Below, piece after piece: positions 7,949 through 14,573 of a DNA stretch of 32,247 nucleotides (position 1 is its first letter; each line of letters begins with the position of its first letter). This DNA is from Candidatus Desulfofervidus auxilii (lineage in GTDB: Bacteria; Desulfobacterota; Desulfofervidia; Desulfofervidales; Desulfofervidaceae): positions 579,652 to 611,898 of the forward strand of contig NZ_CP013015.1 in the NCBI RefSeq assembly GCF_001577525.1, read 5' to 3'. The notes under the pieces are model-generated. The model saw nothing but the letters and a program-made list of their open reading frames with translations, did no database searches and was not told where the DNA came from. Position numbers and translations under genes: made by a program.

Positions 7949-8215
7949 TTAAATACTATTACTTCCACAACATTTTTTGTATTTTTTGCCGCTACCACAT
8001 GGACAAGGATCATTCCTGCCAATCTTTTTCGATATTGCTGGCTTCTGCGGATTAAGCAACTTCTCCAGATCAGAAATATCCTCTGGTTTATCAGGCTCAA
8101 ATCCTATAATATAATGCCATCCATGCTTTGCACATGTTTCAGCCACATACCTTGCCTTTTCATATGTATGAACACGAACAACAATTGGTCTTTTTTCCGA
8201 TCCTAATTTTGCCAT
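7949..8215 (-). CDS. Small SEC-C zinc-binding protein (integron cassette gene)
   Basis: An 88-residue protein with a short alpha/beta N-terminal part ([26 protein letters not shown]-like region with [20 protein letters not shown]) and a C-terminal SEC-C metal-binding motif, [17 protein letters not shown], with ligands C71, C73, C82 and C83/H. It resembles the PBPRA1643-type small SEC-C proteins. SEC-C motifs bind one zinc and are found in SecA and many stand-alone proteins. The gene fills a cassette of about 390 bp: a recombination core 38 bp upstream of its ATG and an attC 12 bp after its stop. The biochemical function is unknown. The ribosome site is weak, which is common for cassette genes. 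Confidence 0.88.
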   Translation of the reverse strand: MAKLGSEKRPIVVRVHTYEKARYVAETCAKHGWHYIIGFEPDKPEDISDLEKLLNPQKPAISKKIGRNDPCPCGSGKKYKKCCGSNSI

Positions 8216-8246
8216 TTATTTGCCTGTCATATTTGTTTTATTTCTG

Positions 8247-8253
8247 CGCTAAC
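8247..8253 (-). other. Cassette 5' boundary / attI recombination core
   Basis: GTTAGCG on the minus strand (8253-8247) marks the start of the SEC-C cassette and would be the crossover point at attI. The sequence upstream (plus 8254-8338, toward the integrase remnant) does not fold like an attC, as expected for attI. The site lies 86 bp from the integrase remnant start, a normal integron spacing. Confidence 0.6.
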
Positions 8254-8338
8254 TTATTTCCTATTTTTTATATTACATGTTTTTTTCATATCAAAATCTG
8301 CCCTATTTGTCAAAGAAAGTTTTTTAAAAGAATGGAAG

Positions 8339-8524
8339 ATGGTTGAGGAAAGGGCCATTAAGGCCTTGTGTTTGCGCCATAGGTCTTACAGGACAAAAAG
8401 GGCATATCTAGCTTGGCTTGCCCGGTTTTATGGTTGTGGATTAAGGTTAAGTGAGTGTGTGAGACTATGTATATTGGAATTTTATCCAAAAAGTCGCGGA
8501 TTTTGGGATATTGAAAATTTTTGA
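8339..8524 (+). pseudogene. Integron integrase (IntI-type tyrosine recombinase) remnant
   Basis: The 61-codon frame joins two pieces of a tyrosine recombinase. Residues 1-30 (EERAIKALCLRHRSYRTKRA, YLAWLARF) match the N-terminal core-binding domain with the RHxSYRTExAY signature of IntI and XerC/D relatives. Residues 31-43 (YGCGLRLSECVRL) match the first catalytic-domain segment, which carries the first active-site Arg (GLRLSE). Roughly 110-130 residues that should lie between are missing, and the rest of the catalytic domain (HxLRH and the Tyr) is gone. It points away from the cassettes, as intI genes do. Its end overlaps the start of the histidine kinase gene. Confidence 0.72.
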
Positions 8525-9573
8525 CAGAAGAGAGGATTTTTGCTACTTTCAATTCTGTGAAAGGGTGGAGTAAATTTGTTTATTGTTGGGGGAAAGGTAT
8601 TCCTTATAGGATTAAATGGGCAGTAACATTTTTGCTTCTAATAGGTATTTTCCTTTGGCAAATTAAAGTTCCATCAATCAGGTATGTTTTTCTTTTTAGA
8701 TTATACTATCTCCCCATTTTCATGGGCAGTCTTTTGGGTGGGTTAAGAGGGGGCATTCTGTTTGCCACTTTAAGTTCATTTTTTTCATTTTGCGTTTCAA
8801 ATCAGTTTTCTTTAGACAAGCTAGACTTTTTATTTGAAATAATATTATTTTACTTTTTTGGTATCATAACCGGATTTTTAGTAGATAGAGAAAAAAAAGA
8901 GAAAGAGAGGGCAAAAGAGGCCGAGGATTTGGCCTTGTTAGGAAAGGCTGCTGCCGCTATTGCCCATGAGTTGAGAACACCTTTGGTAGTCATAGGAGGG
9001 TTTTCCCGAATTGTTCAGAAACAACTCCCACCTGAATCACTTTCTTGGAAAAAATTGGATATCATCCTAAAAGAAGCAAAATGGATGGAGGATATAATTC
9101 AAGGTATTTTAGACTTTTCTAAACCTCTTGAGTTAGAACTAAAACCAACAAATATAAAATCTCTTATAGAAGAAGTTGTAAGTTTAGTTGCACCTGAAAA
9201 AGAGAGGAAAATCCAGGTAAGATTTGTCAATCCTATATTGAAAGAAATAAGGCTAGATCCGGATAGATTTAAGCAAGTCTTGATAAACTTACTTAATAAT
9301 GCCATCCAGGCCTCCCCGGATAAGCCTGTAAAAATAAATGTATTTTTTACTGACGAGTCAATGATTATTGAAATAATAGATCAAGGACCAGGTATACCAA
9401 AAGAATATCAGGCTAAAATTTTTGAACCTTTTTTTAGTACCAAGGCAAGAGGAACTGGCTTGGGCTTAGCTATTGTGAAAAAAATAATTAATGCTCACAA
9501 AGGAAGCATTTCCTTTAGAACATCTCCAGAAAAGGGCACTACTTTTGTAATTACCATTCCTACAAACTTATAA
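8521..9573 (+). CDS. Membrane-bound sensor histidine kinase
   Basis: A 350-residue protein. Four hydrophobic segments (about 32-48, 54-72, 76-92 and 102-121) form an N-terminal membrane sensor without a large periplasmic loop. A short charged helix (122-140) leads to the HisKA domain with AAIAHELRTPL (phospho-acceptor H149), then HATPase_c: N box NLLNNAIQA (about 257-264), G1 DQGPGIP (287-293), F box FEPFFS, and G2 GTGLGLAI (311-318). All catalytic boxes are present. No response regulator is adjacent in the window, so it is an orphan by position. The start is uncertain: TTG 8521 lacks a clear ribosome site; GTG 8557 is an alternative. It abuts the integrase remnant, so its upstream region was probably rearranged. 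Confidence 0.9.
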   Translation: MTEERIFATFNSVKGWSKFVYCWGKGIPYRIKWAVTFLLLIGIFLWQIKVPSIRYVFLFRLYYLPIFMGSLLGGLRGGILFATLSSFFSFCVSNQFSLDKLDFLFEIILFYFFGIITGFLVDREKKEKERAKEAEDLALLGKAAAAIAHELRTPLVVIGGFSRIVQKQLPPESLSWKKLDIILKEAKWMEDIIQGILDFSKPLELELKPTNIKSLIEEVVSLVAPEKERKIQVRFVNPILKEIRLDPDRFKQVLINLLNNAIQASPDKPVKINVFFTDESMIIEIIDQGPGIPKEYQAKIFEPFFSTKARGTGLGLAIVKKIINAHKGSISFRTSPEKGTTFVITIPTNL

Positions 9574-9581
9574 AGCTTTTC

Positions 9582-10547
9582 TCAATCAATAGGTTCGGAA
9601 ACATCCGAAAACAAATCTTGTTCAAAAAGCCCTTTGAATGCTTTAAAAACAGCACCCGGAAACCCATCTCCAATACGTTTCCCTTGCAAAGAAACAACAG
9701 GTAAGACATCAATAGTGGTGCCCAAAAGTAATATTTCTTTGGCTTCATAAGCATCCTCTAAAGAAATAGGACAAAAACACACACCTCTTATGAGTTTTGT
9801 TTTTACTAACTCTTGGGACAGGAAAAAGGCCCTTTTTAACGTTATCCCTTCTAAAATCCTATTACTTTCTGGAAACTTCAAATACCCATCTGTTGAAACT
9901 ATCCCTACGCTTTCTGTAGCCCCCTCTGCAAGATAACCATTTTCATCTAGCCCTATTGCATAATCTGCCCCCTTTTGTATCGCTTCTTTTTTCATCAAAA
10001 CATTGGGCAGATAATTACATGATTTGATTTGGGCAAAAAACCCAGATTTTAAGGGAATTTTACTTATTATAGCCTTAACACCCTTTTGGAGATGCTTTTT
10101 ATCAGGGGGTAACCATTTGGTAATGACAATATAAAGCTGAGTGCCTATACTTTCAAAAGGGTTTACACTAAAACCTCCTGGTCCCCTAGATAGAAAAATG
10201 CGGATGACACAATCTTTTACCTGGGCAGCCTTTATTGTTTCTCTGATTCTTTGTTTCAATTCAGGTAAAGACAAAGGAAATTCTAAACCAATCCCTTGAG
10301 CCGATTTCTGTAAACGTTGTAAATGAGCTTGGAACTGATAAATATAGCCTTTGCAACACTTTATAACTTCAAACACCCCATCTCCTCTATGGACTATGTG
10401 GTCATCTATAGGAATCCACATTAAACTTGGTTCAGTTACCACACCACCCAAGAGGCTAGAATACATAGCCAAATAAGACTGTTGGTGAGAATATTTGATT
10501 GTTTTTATTTTTTCTAAAAATTTTTCTGGACTAAAAACCTCAACCAT
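9582..10547 (-). CDS. Class IV PLP-dependent aminotransferase (branched-chain aminotransferase / aminodeoxychorismate lyase type)
   Basis: A 321-residue fold-type IV PLP enzyme. Seen: HRGDGVFE with R54, the phosphate-binding Arg; K175 in FAQIKSCNYLPN, the Schiff-base lysine; E208 in LAEGATESV; and ILEGITLKRA and LLGTTIDVLPV, which close the PLP site. The group includes IlvE, D-amino-acid transaminase and PabC, and motifs alone do not separate these. There is an N-terminal extension of about 30 residues before the usual first strand; a start at Met28 is possible. It converges on the histidine kinase gene (8-bp gap). Confidence 0.83.
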   Translation of the reverse strand: MVEVFSPEKFLEKIKTIKYSHQQSYLAMYSSLLGGVVTEPSLMWIPIDDHIVHRGDGVFEVIKCCKGYIYQFQAHLQRLQKSAQGIGLEFPLSLPELKQRIRETIKAAQVKDCVIRIFLSRGPGGFSVNPFESIGTQLYIVITKWLPPDKKHLQKGVKAIISKIPLKSGFFAQIKSCNYLPNVLMKKEAIQKGADYAIGLDENGYLAEGATESVGIVSTDGYLKFPESNRILEGITLKRAFFLSQELVKTKLIRGVCFCPISLEDAYEAKEILLLGTTIDVLPVVSLQGKRIGDGFPGAVFKAFKGLFEQDLFSDVSEPID

Positions 10548-10726
10548 TTTATTCTTTTAAACCGTCCTCAAAATAAGGTCAAGTTATAGACAGGACTTTC
10601 CCCAGAATTTTTAAAAGCTTTCTCAAAAGAAAGGTAAGGTGAGCTCCTCAAAACCGGAATAACTTTAAAAGAAAACGGTCAAATATGGTAACTGACCTTA
10701 CGCACGGTATAAAAATCATTTTTAAA

Positions 10727-10754
10727 GGTTGCGGTCAAAAAACTGACCGCAACC
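10727..10754. terminator. Perfect hairpin, possible terminator
   Basis: GGTTGCGGTCA (10727-10737) and TGACCGCAACC (10744-10754) form an 11-bp perfect stem with a 6-nt loop. On the minus strand it is followed by a T-rich stretch, on the plus strand by a weaker one. It lies about 180 bp upstream of the aminotransferase start, so it may end a transcript or be another copy of the palindromic elements found in this spacer. Confidence 0.4.
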
Positions 10755-10770
10755 ATACAAATATTTTTAG

Positions 10771-10857
10771 GGCTGGGCTGTCAAGGAGTGCTCGCTCGCC
10801 TGCCGTCAGGCAGGCATTCCGCAGCTCGTTGTGCTCCTCCTTGACAGAAAATCAGCC
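10771..10857. repeat. Nested palindromic element
   Basis: GGCTG/CAGCC outer arms (10771-10775, 10853-10857) enclose CTGTCAAGGAG/CTCCTTGACAG (10778-10788, 10837-10847). A central CCTGCC-gtca-GGCAGG palindrome sits inside. The architecture of an outer arm, a CTGTCAAG-type inner arm and a GC-rich centre is like the element at 31345-31470. It has no coding potential. It probably belongs to a family of small mobile palindromes. Confidence 0.55.
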
Positions 10858-10900
10858 AAATCAAGTATAAAAAATTCTCTCTCCTATAGCTTCACCTAAT

Positions 10901-11033
10901 AAGACATTTTATTCCTTTCAACTAACTCTACTTTTTAAAAAGCAGATTGCGAAGTGCCATCAAGACTGGCGAAAGCCACCCTGAAGGGCTTGGTCTTGAT
11001 GGCTTAACGGAGCAATCTGCTAAGCTATAAAAT
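10901..11033. repeat. Interspersed palindromic repeat, copy 1
   Basis: It begins with an 18-bp segment (10901-10918) also found at 31325-31342. The core at 10941-11021 is an 81-bp palindromic unit: AGCAGATTGC/GCAATCTGCT outer arms, GCCATCAAGAC/GTCTTGATGGC inner arms, and a small AAGCC/GGCTT centre. The core is base-for-base the same as 31519-31599 as far as I can read. The length and fold suggest a MITE-like element or a structured RNA; no protein is encoded. Confidence 0.75.
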
Positions 11034-11103
11034 AAATAGGTTGGTGAAGTTAACCTTGAGGTATTTTCTTATTCCACTTATTGAACGCAAAAAATCCTTA
11101 ATT

Positions 11104-11141
11104 CATCCCTGCCTGTCGGCAGACAGGCAGGGATGTTTTTT
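11104..11141 (+). terminator. Rho-independent-type terminator / GC-rich palindrome
   Basis: CATCCCTGCCTGTC (11104-11117) and GACAGGCAGGGATG (11122-11135) form a 14-bp perfect stem with a 4-nt loop, followed by six T. It would stop transcription from upstream just before the promoter of the surface-protein island. The same CCTGCC/GGCAGG palindrome occurs inside the 10771-10857 element, so it may have come from a repeat family. Confidence 0.65.
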
Positions 11142-11189
11142 AAAGATTAACGCCTAAATTTTGGGGAATGTCCAAATTTAATTTTTTTC

Positions 11190-11218
11190 TTGACATTTTA
11201 ATTTACTCAGCGTACAAT
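11190..11218 (+). promoter_or_regulatory. Sigma-70-type promoter of the surface-protein island
   Basis: TTGACA (11190-11195), a 17-bp spacer and TACAAT (11213-11218): 11 of 12 consensus positions. It lies 33 bp before the GTG start of the first PEP-CTERM protein and just after a terminator. Confidence 0.75.
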
Positions 11219-11251
11219 TCTTGAAAAGCTAAATTATGGGAGGGCAAAATT

Positions 11252-12043
11252 GTGAGAAAAGTCTTTATTTTTTTAATATCAATTCTAACATTTATAGGAA
11301 TTTTGGAAAATGTTATGGCTGGTGTTGTAAAGTGGTCTCAACCCCCTCGTATGGATCAATATGGTTATGACTTTTCTTCAGAGACTCAAGTACCATCTAA
11401 AGTAGCAGACGATTATCTTTGTAAAAGTGGACTTCCTGTAATTGGAATTACTTGGTGGGGTTCTTATTGGAATTCGGGTAATTGGTATCCTTATAACAAC
11501 AGTAACCATTGGGGAGACCCAGCAAATGTTCCCCCTGGGACAGTGAATGGATTTATTATTCGTTTCTATAAGGATGTGCCTGCAGGTACAGGTACTCCTC
11601 CCTATAGCCACCCAGGTGATTTGCTTTATAAAGAAACATTAGATTTTAATTTGGTAAATGAGAAATATTATGGTCAAATTGACCACGCAGACGGAGAACT
11701 AGGGGTAGGAACTGATATAATTGAAACTGTCTTTCAATATCATGCCACATTGCCTATTCCCTTTGACCAACAAGCTGACAATATTTATTGGCTTTCTATT
11801 CAAGCCATTGACCATGATGGTAAGCCCATTCAATGGGGCTGGCATGAAGCAGAGAACCTTTGGCATGACAATGCAGTTCAGTGGGGCACATTTTTTAATG
11901 GCGGAATGGAGAATTGGAACATTCTTACCGATAAAGATATGGCCTTTCAAATAGAAGTAGTCCCCATTCCTACTACTTTATTGCTTCTAGGTACTGGATT
12001 GCTTGGCATCCTGACCCTGGGAAGGAAATCACGTCAAAGTTAA
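11252..12043 (+). CDS. Secreted PEP-CTERM protein with one copy of the WLQPPDM-type surface domain
   Basis: A 263-residue secreted protein: signal peptide (1-23), one aromatic-rich domain (about 26-235) and a PEP-CTERM-type sorting tail, VPIPTTLLLLGTGLLG followed by basic residues (GRKSRQS). The domain has the markers VKWSQPP, VADDYLC, YKDVPAGTG, YSHPGDLLY, IYWLSIQAI, WGWHEAE and WHDNAVQWG. These recur three times in the protein at 14574-17201. The fold and function are unknown to me; relatives are common in PEP-CTERM proteins of Planctomycetes and Deltaproteobacteria. The tail predicts cleavage by exosortase and cell-surface or matrix attachment. GTG start with GGGAGG at 11238-11243. Confidence 0.85.
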   Translation: MRKVFIFLISILTFIGILENVMAGVVKWSQPPRMDQYGYDFSSETQVPSKVADDYLCKSGLPVIGITWWGSYWNSGNWYPYNNSNHWGDPANVPPGTVNGFIIRFYKDVPAGTGTPPYSHPGDLLYKETLDFNLVNEKYYGQIDHADGELGVGTDIIETVFQYHATLPIPFDQQADNIYWLSIQAIDHDGKPIQWGWHEAENLWHDNAVQWGTFFNGGMENWNILTDKDMAFQIEVVPIPTTLLLLGTGLLGILTLGRKSRQS

Positions 12044-12221
12044 TTAGCTAAAAAGAGATCAAATAGAGATTAGGAAGATTGCTCAGAACAAGGTTAGAAT
12101 TTTTATCTAGGTTGAAAGTTAATGGAGATTATAGGGGTTGGTAGAGGCAGTTTCTAGGTTTGGGTTAGGTGACAAAAGGGAAAGACTGTTATTAAAACAA
12201 AAGATATGTAAGGGAGAAAAG

Positions 12222-13040
12222 ATGTTACAAAAAACACAAAAAGCAACATTTAAGGTTTTAATTTCATTGGTCATATTCTTTTTCGCTTTTGCTCTGGCAA
12301 TGGCTGACAATGCCGTGGCTGAGGAGTTGACTGGGCCTCCTGAAGGCAAGGTTCCGTCCGTTGAGGCCGAGGAAGTCGAAGAGGGCGTACCGTTGTTCCA
12401 GGAAGGAGAGGATAAGCCACTACCACGTCCAACCCATCCGCCTATCCATCAGATCCCGCCGATGCCCATGCCTACTGAACCTCCCCAGGGAAGGGGAATG
12501 CCTTTAGAACCTGGAGTGGGAATCATTCATGATTTAAAAACAGGAAAAACAATCACTGTGCCAAACAATCTTACTATACCAAACGATACCTTAATGCAAG
12601 ATCAAGGTGGTGGTTATAGTGGAGCTGATGGGGGTGGTGGCATTGAAAATCTGTTAACCTCTTTTGGTACCATGATCAGAACAGAGAGTGTTGAGGATTT
12701 CCCTTGGCGGATGAATGTTAAGCTTGTAATGCGATTTGGAAGTGACTGGTACGTTTGCTCCGGCACCATGAGAGATGCCGAGGTTGTCCTTACCGCAGGC
12801 CATTGTGTATACGATTATGATGGAGAAGGTTGGGCTGATGAGATCTACGTCTATCCGGCGTATGATGGAGATACTTTTCCTATTGGAGCATATGGATATG
12901 GTTATGCTTCAAGGCTTGGCTCATGGACTGGATGGACTGAACATGGTGATTTGAACTATGACATTGGTGTAATTGAAATCCAAAGGGCTGTCGGCATGCT
13001 CACAGGACTGATTGCCCACATTAGCTATACAGTAAATTGA
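12222..13040 (+). CDS. Secreted trypsin-like (S1/glutamyl-endopeptidase type) protease, C-terminally truncated
   Basis: A 272-residue protein from ATG 12222 (AGGGAG ribosome site at 12211-12216): signal peptide (about 1-35), an acidic Pro-rich propeptide-like segment (about 40-110), then a chymotrypsin-fold N-terminal half. The catalytic His lies in VVLTAGHCVYD and the catalytic Asp in DLNYDIGVIEI. The reading frame ends about 20 residues later, before the second barrel, so the nucleophile Ser (GDSGGP or GxSGSP) is absent. I found no such motif in the next 55 bp up to the following gene. It is a truncated gene or a non-catalytic relic. An earlier in-frame start at 12138 would lengthen the N-terminus but has no signal sequence at its front. 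Confidence 0.78.
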   Translation: MLQKTQKATFKVLISLVIFFFAFALAMADNAVAEELTGPPEGKVPSVEAEEVEEGVPLFQEGEDKPLPRPTHPPIHQIPPMPMPTEPPQGRGMPLEPGVGIIHDLKTGKTITVPNNLTIPNDTLMQDQGGGYSGADGGGGIENLLTSFGTMIRTESVEDFPWRMNVKLVMRFGSDWYVCSGTMRDAEVVLTAGHCVYDYDGEGWADEIYVYPAYDGDTFPIGAYGYGYASRLGSWTGWTEHGDLNYDIGVIEIQRAVGMLTGLIAHISYTVN

Positions 13041-13095
13041 TAAAAGGGTTTATTAATTTAATTGGTAAATACAAAAGTAAAGGGGGTGAGAAGCA

Positions 13096-13725
13096 ATGAA
13101 AAAGCAAGGATTGTTAGTGTTATTTTTGATAATTGCGCTAATCTTCTTTATTGGGCTACCATCTGTTATGGCAGTAACTGATACCTTTTATGTTGAAATG
13201 GGCTCAAATAATGACCTTATTTCAGGTGGTGGCAGCGGATACGAGAATGGGACATGGTATTATTACCCAAATACTAAATGGTGGAATCAGTGGTTTTACA
13301 ATGCACCTTTTGACCTGGACCGCTGGAAGGTAATTGACATTTCCTTTAATATAGAGACTACTGGGCTGGGAAGTGCGGCCGTGGTTGCTTACAATTGGTC
13401 AACACCTGAGTGGTCTGCCCTTGGTTTAAATCGGCCTCCTCTTCCAGAAGATGTACCCACTCCTGAGTTAGAAGAAAAATATATAGAACGGCATATTTTC
13501 CTTATAGAGTCCGATTGGATACCTCCGTCATTTAGGGTTGAAGACCACTTTGAAATTCTAGACTATAATCCTGAATGGGTCTCCATTGATGTTCGGGGAG
13601 CTAATTTCAGGATAACTGATGGCGTAATAGATCACCGGTGCGTCCCTATTCCCAGCACCTTGCTGCTTCTAGGATCTGGTTTTATTGGGTTGATTGGCTT
13701 TAAGAGAAAATTATTTCGGGGATAG
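13096..13725 (+). CDS. Secreted PEP-CTERM protein of unknown function
   Basis: A 209-residue secreted protein: signal peptide (1-26), a globular part rich in Trp, Tyr and Asn (YENGTWYYYPNTKWWNQWF; WSTPEWSALGL) and the sorting tail VPIPSTLLLLGSGFIG with a basic end (FKRKLFRG). The tail predicts exosortase processing. I do not recognise the main domain. A strong GGGGGTGAG ribosome site precedes the ATG. It lies between the truncated protease and the cohesin-like protein, 58 bp before the latter's start, so all are probably co-transcribed. Confidence 0.8.
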   Translation: MKKQGLLVLFLIIALIFFIGLPSVMAVTDTFYVEMGSNNDLISGGGSGYENGTWYYYPNTKWWNQWFYNAPFDLDRWKVIDISFNIETTGLGSAAVVAYNWSTPEWSALGLNRPPLPEDVPTPELEEKYIERHIFLIESDWIPPSFRVEDHFEILDYNPEWVSIDVRGANFRITDGVIDHRCVPIPSTLLLLGSGFIGLIGFKRKLFRG

Positions 13726-13783
13726 TGAATGTGGATAAGTAGTTAAATTAGTGAAAATATAAGGGAAAAAGGAGGTGAAAAAG

Positions 13784-14380
13784 ATGAAAAGATTGTTAGT
13801 TGTAGCTGTGGCATTGTTTATGGTATTGGGGTTGGCAAACCCGGTAAGAGCGGACTTAGTGTTTAACCTTGATTTTGGACAGGATAGCAATTATGAGAAT
13901 TATTGGGAGTTGAATCCGGGTGAGACTGTATCAATAGATATCTATGTTTCTAACGTACCTGATCCTGGTCTAATAAGTATGGGTTTTGATCTTGTTTATG
14001 ATCAAACTCAACTTGAGGTAGTGACTGCGGATATTGACAGTACAAATTGGTATATGGGTGGTGTTCAACACACTACTCCTGAAATTGAGATGAAAGGTGG
14101 CCGTGTGGAGCCAGGTCTTTCTGGTGATAATATTAAGCTTGGAACAATCGAATTTAAGTGTGTGGCTATGGGTATCAGCGAACTCTGGTTGTATGACAGT
14201 GATCGGGGAGGCAATTATGATGATTTTGTCTTAGTTGGCGGGACGGTGCTAGATGAGCAGATTGTTAGTGGAGTAAATCTGGCCGAGGTCAACAATGTCC
14301 CCATCCCCAGTACCTTGCTCCTTTTGGGTACTGGACTAATTAGTTTTCTTGGTTTAAGCCGAAGGAGGATTGCCGGTTAA
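13784..14380 (+). CDS. Cohesin-like domain protein with PEP-CTERM anchor
   Basis: A 198-residue secreted protein: signal peptide (about 1-23), one cohesin-like beta-sandwich domain (about 28-160) and a C-terminal sorting tail, VPIPSTLLLLGTGLIS then SRRRIAG. Cohesin markers are the start of the jelly roll (NPGETVSIDIYVSNVPD), the middle motif MGFDLVYDQTQLEVV, and GDNIKLGTIEFKCVAMGISEL near the end. Cohesins bind dockerins in a calcium-dependent way, and six intact dockerin-tagged proteins are encoded just downstream. The PEP-CTERM tail would hold the cohesin at the surface. Start ATG 13784 is preferred to GTG 13775, since GGAGGTG at 13771-13777 is correctly spaced for it. The domain assignment rests on pattern alone. 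Confidence 0.75.
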   Translation: MKRLLVVAVALFMVLGLANPVRADLVFNLDFGQDSNYENYWELNPGETVSIDIYVSNVPDPGLISMGFDLVYDQTQLEVVTADIDSTNWYMGGVQHTTPEIEMKGGRVEPGLSGDNIKLGTIEFKCVAMGISELWLYDSDRGGNYDDFVLVGGTVLDEQIVSGVNLAEVNNVPIPSTLLLLGTGLISFLGLSRRRIAG

Positions 14381-14390
14381 AGAGAAAAGT

Positions 14391-14432
14391 CATTATAGGA
14401 GGTGGCTAACCTAAAGCCAACCTCCTATAATG
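14391..14432 (+). terminator. Long hairpin after the cohesin-like gene
   Basis: CATTATAGGAGGTGGCT (14391-14407) pairs with AGCCAACCTCCTATAATG (14415-14432), 17 bp with one bulged A and a 7-nt loop. No T run follows on the plus strand, so it may be an RNA-stabilising or partial-termination hairpin at the border between the anchored proteins and the dockerin proteins. Confidence 0.45.
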
Positions 14433-14573
14433 GCTACAAAAAACACCAATTGGATTAGATTTTCCTAAAGAGTTTCAGTGCTGCAAGTGACATGCCAGGA
14501 TGAGAGAGGAGGATTATACTACATAAGTTCAATAACTTACCGATGGGCACTTGTAAGAGCTAAAGGAGGTATT

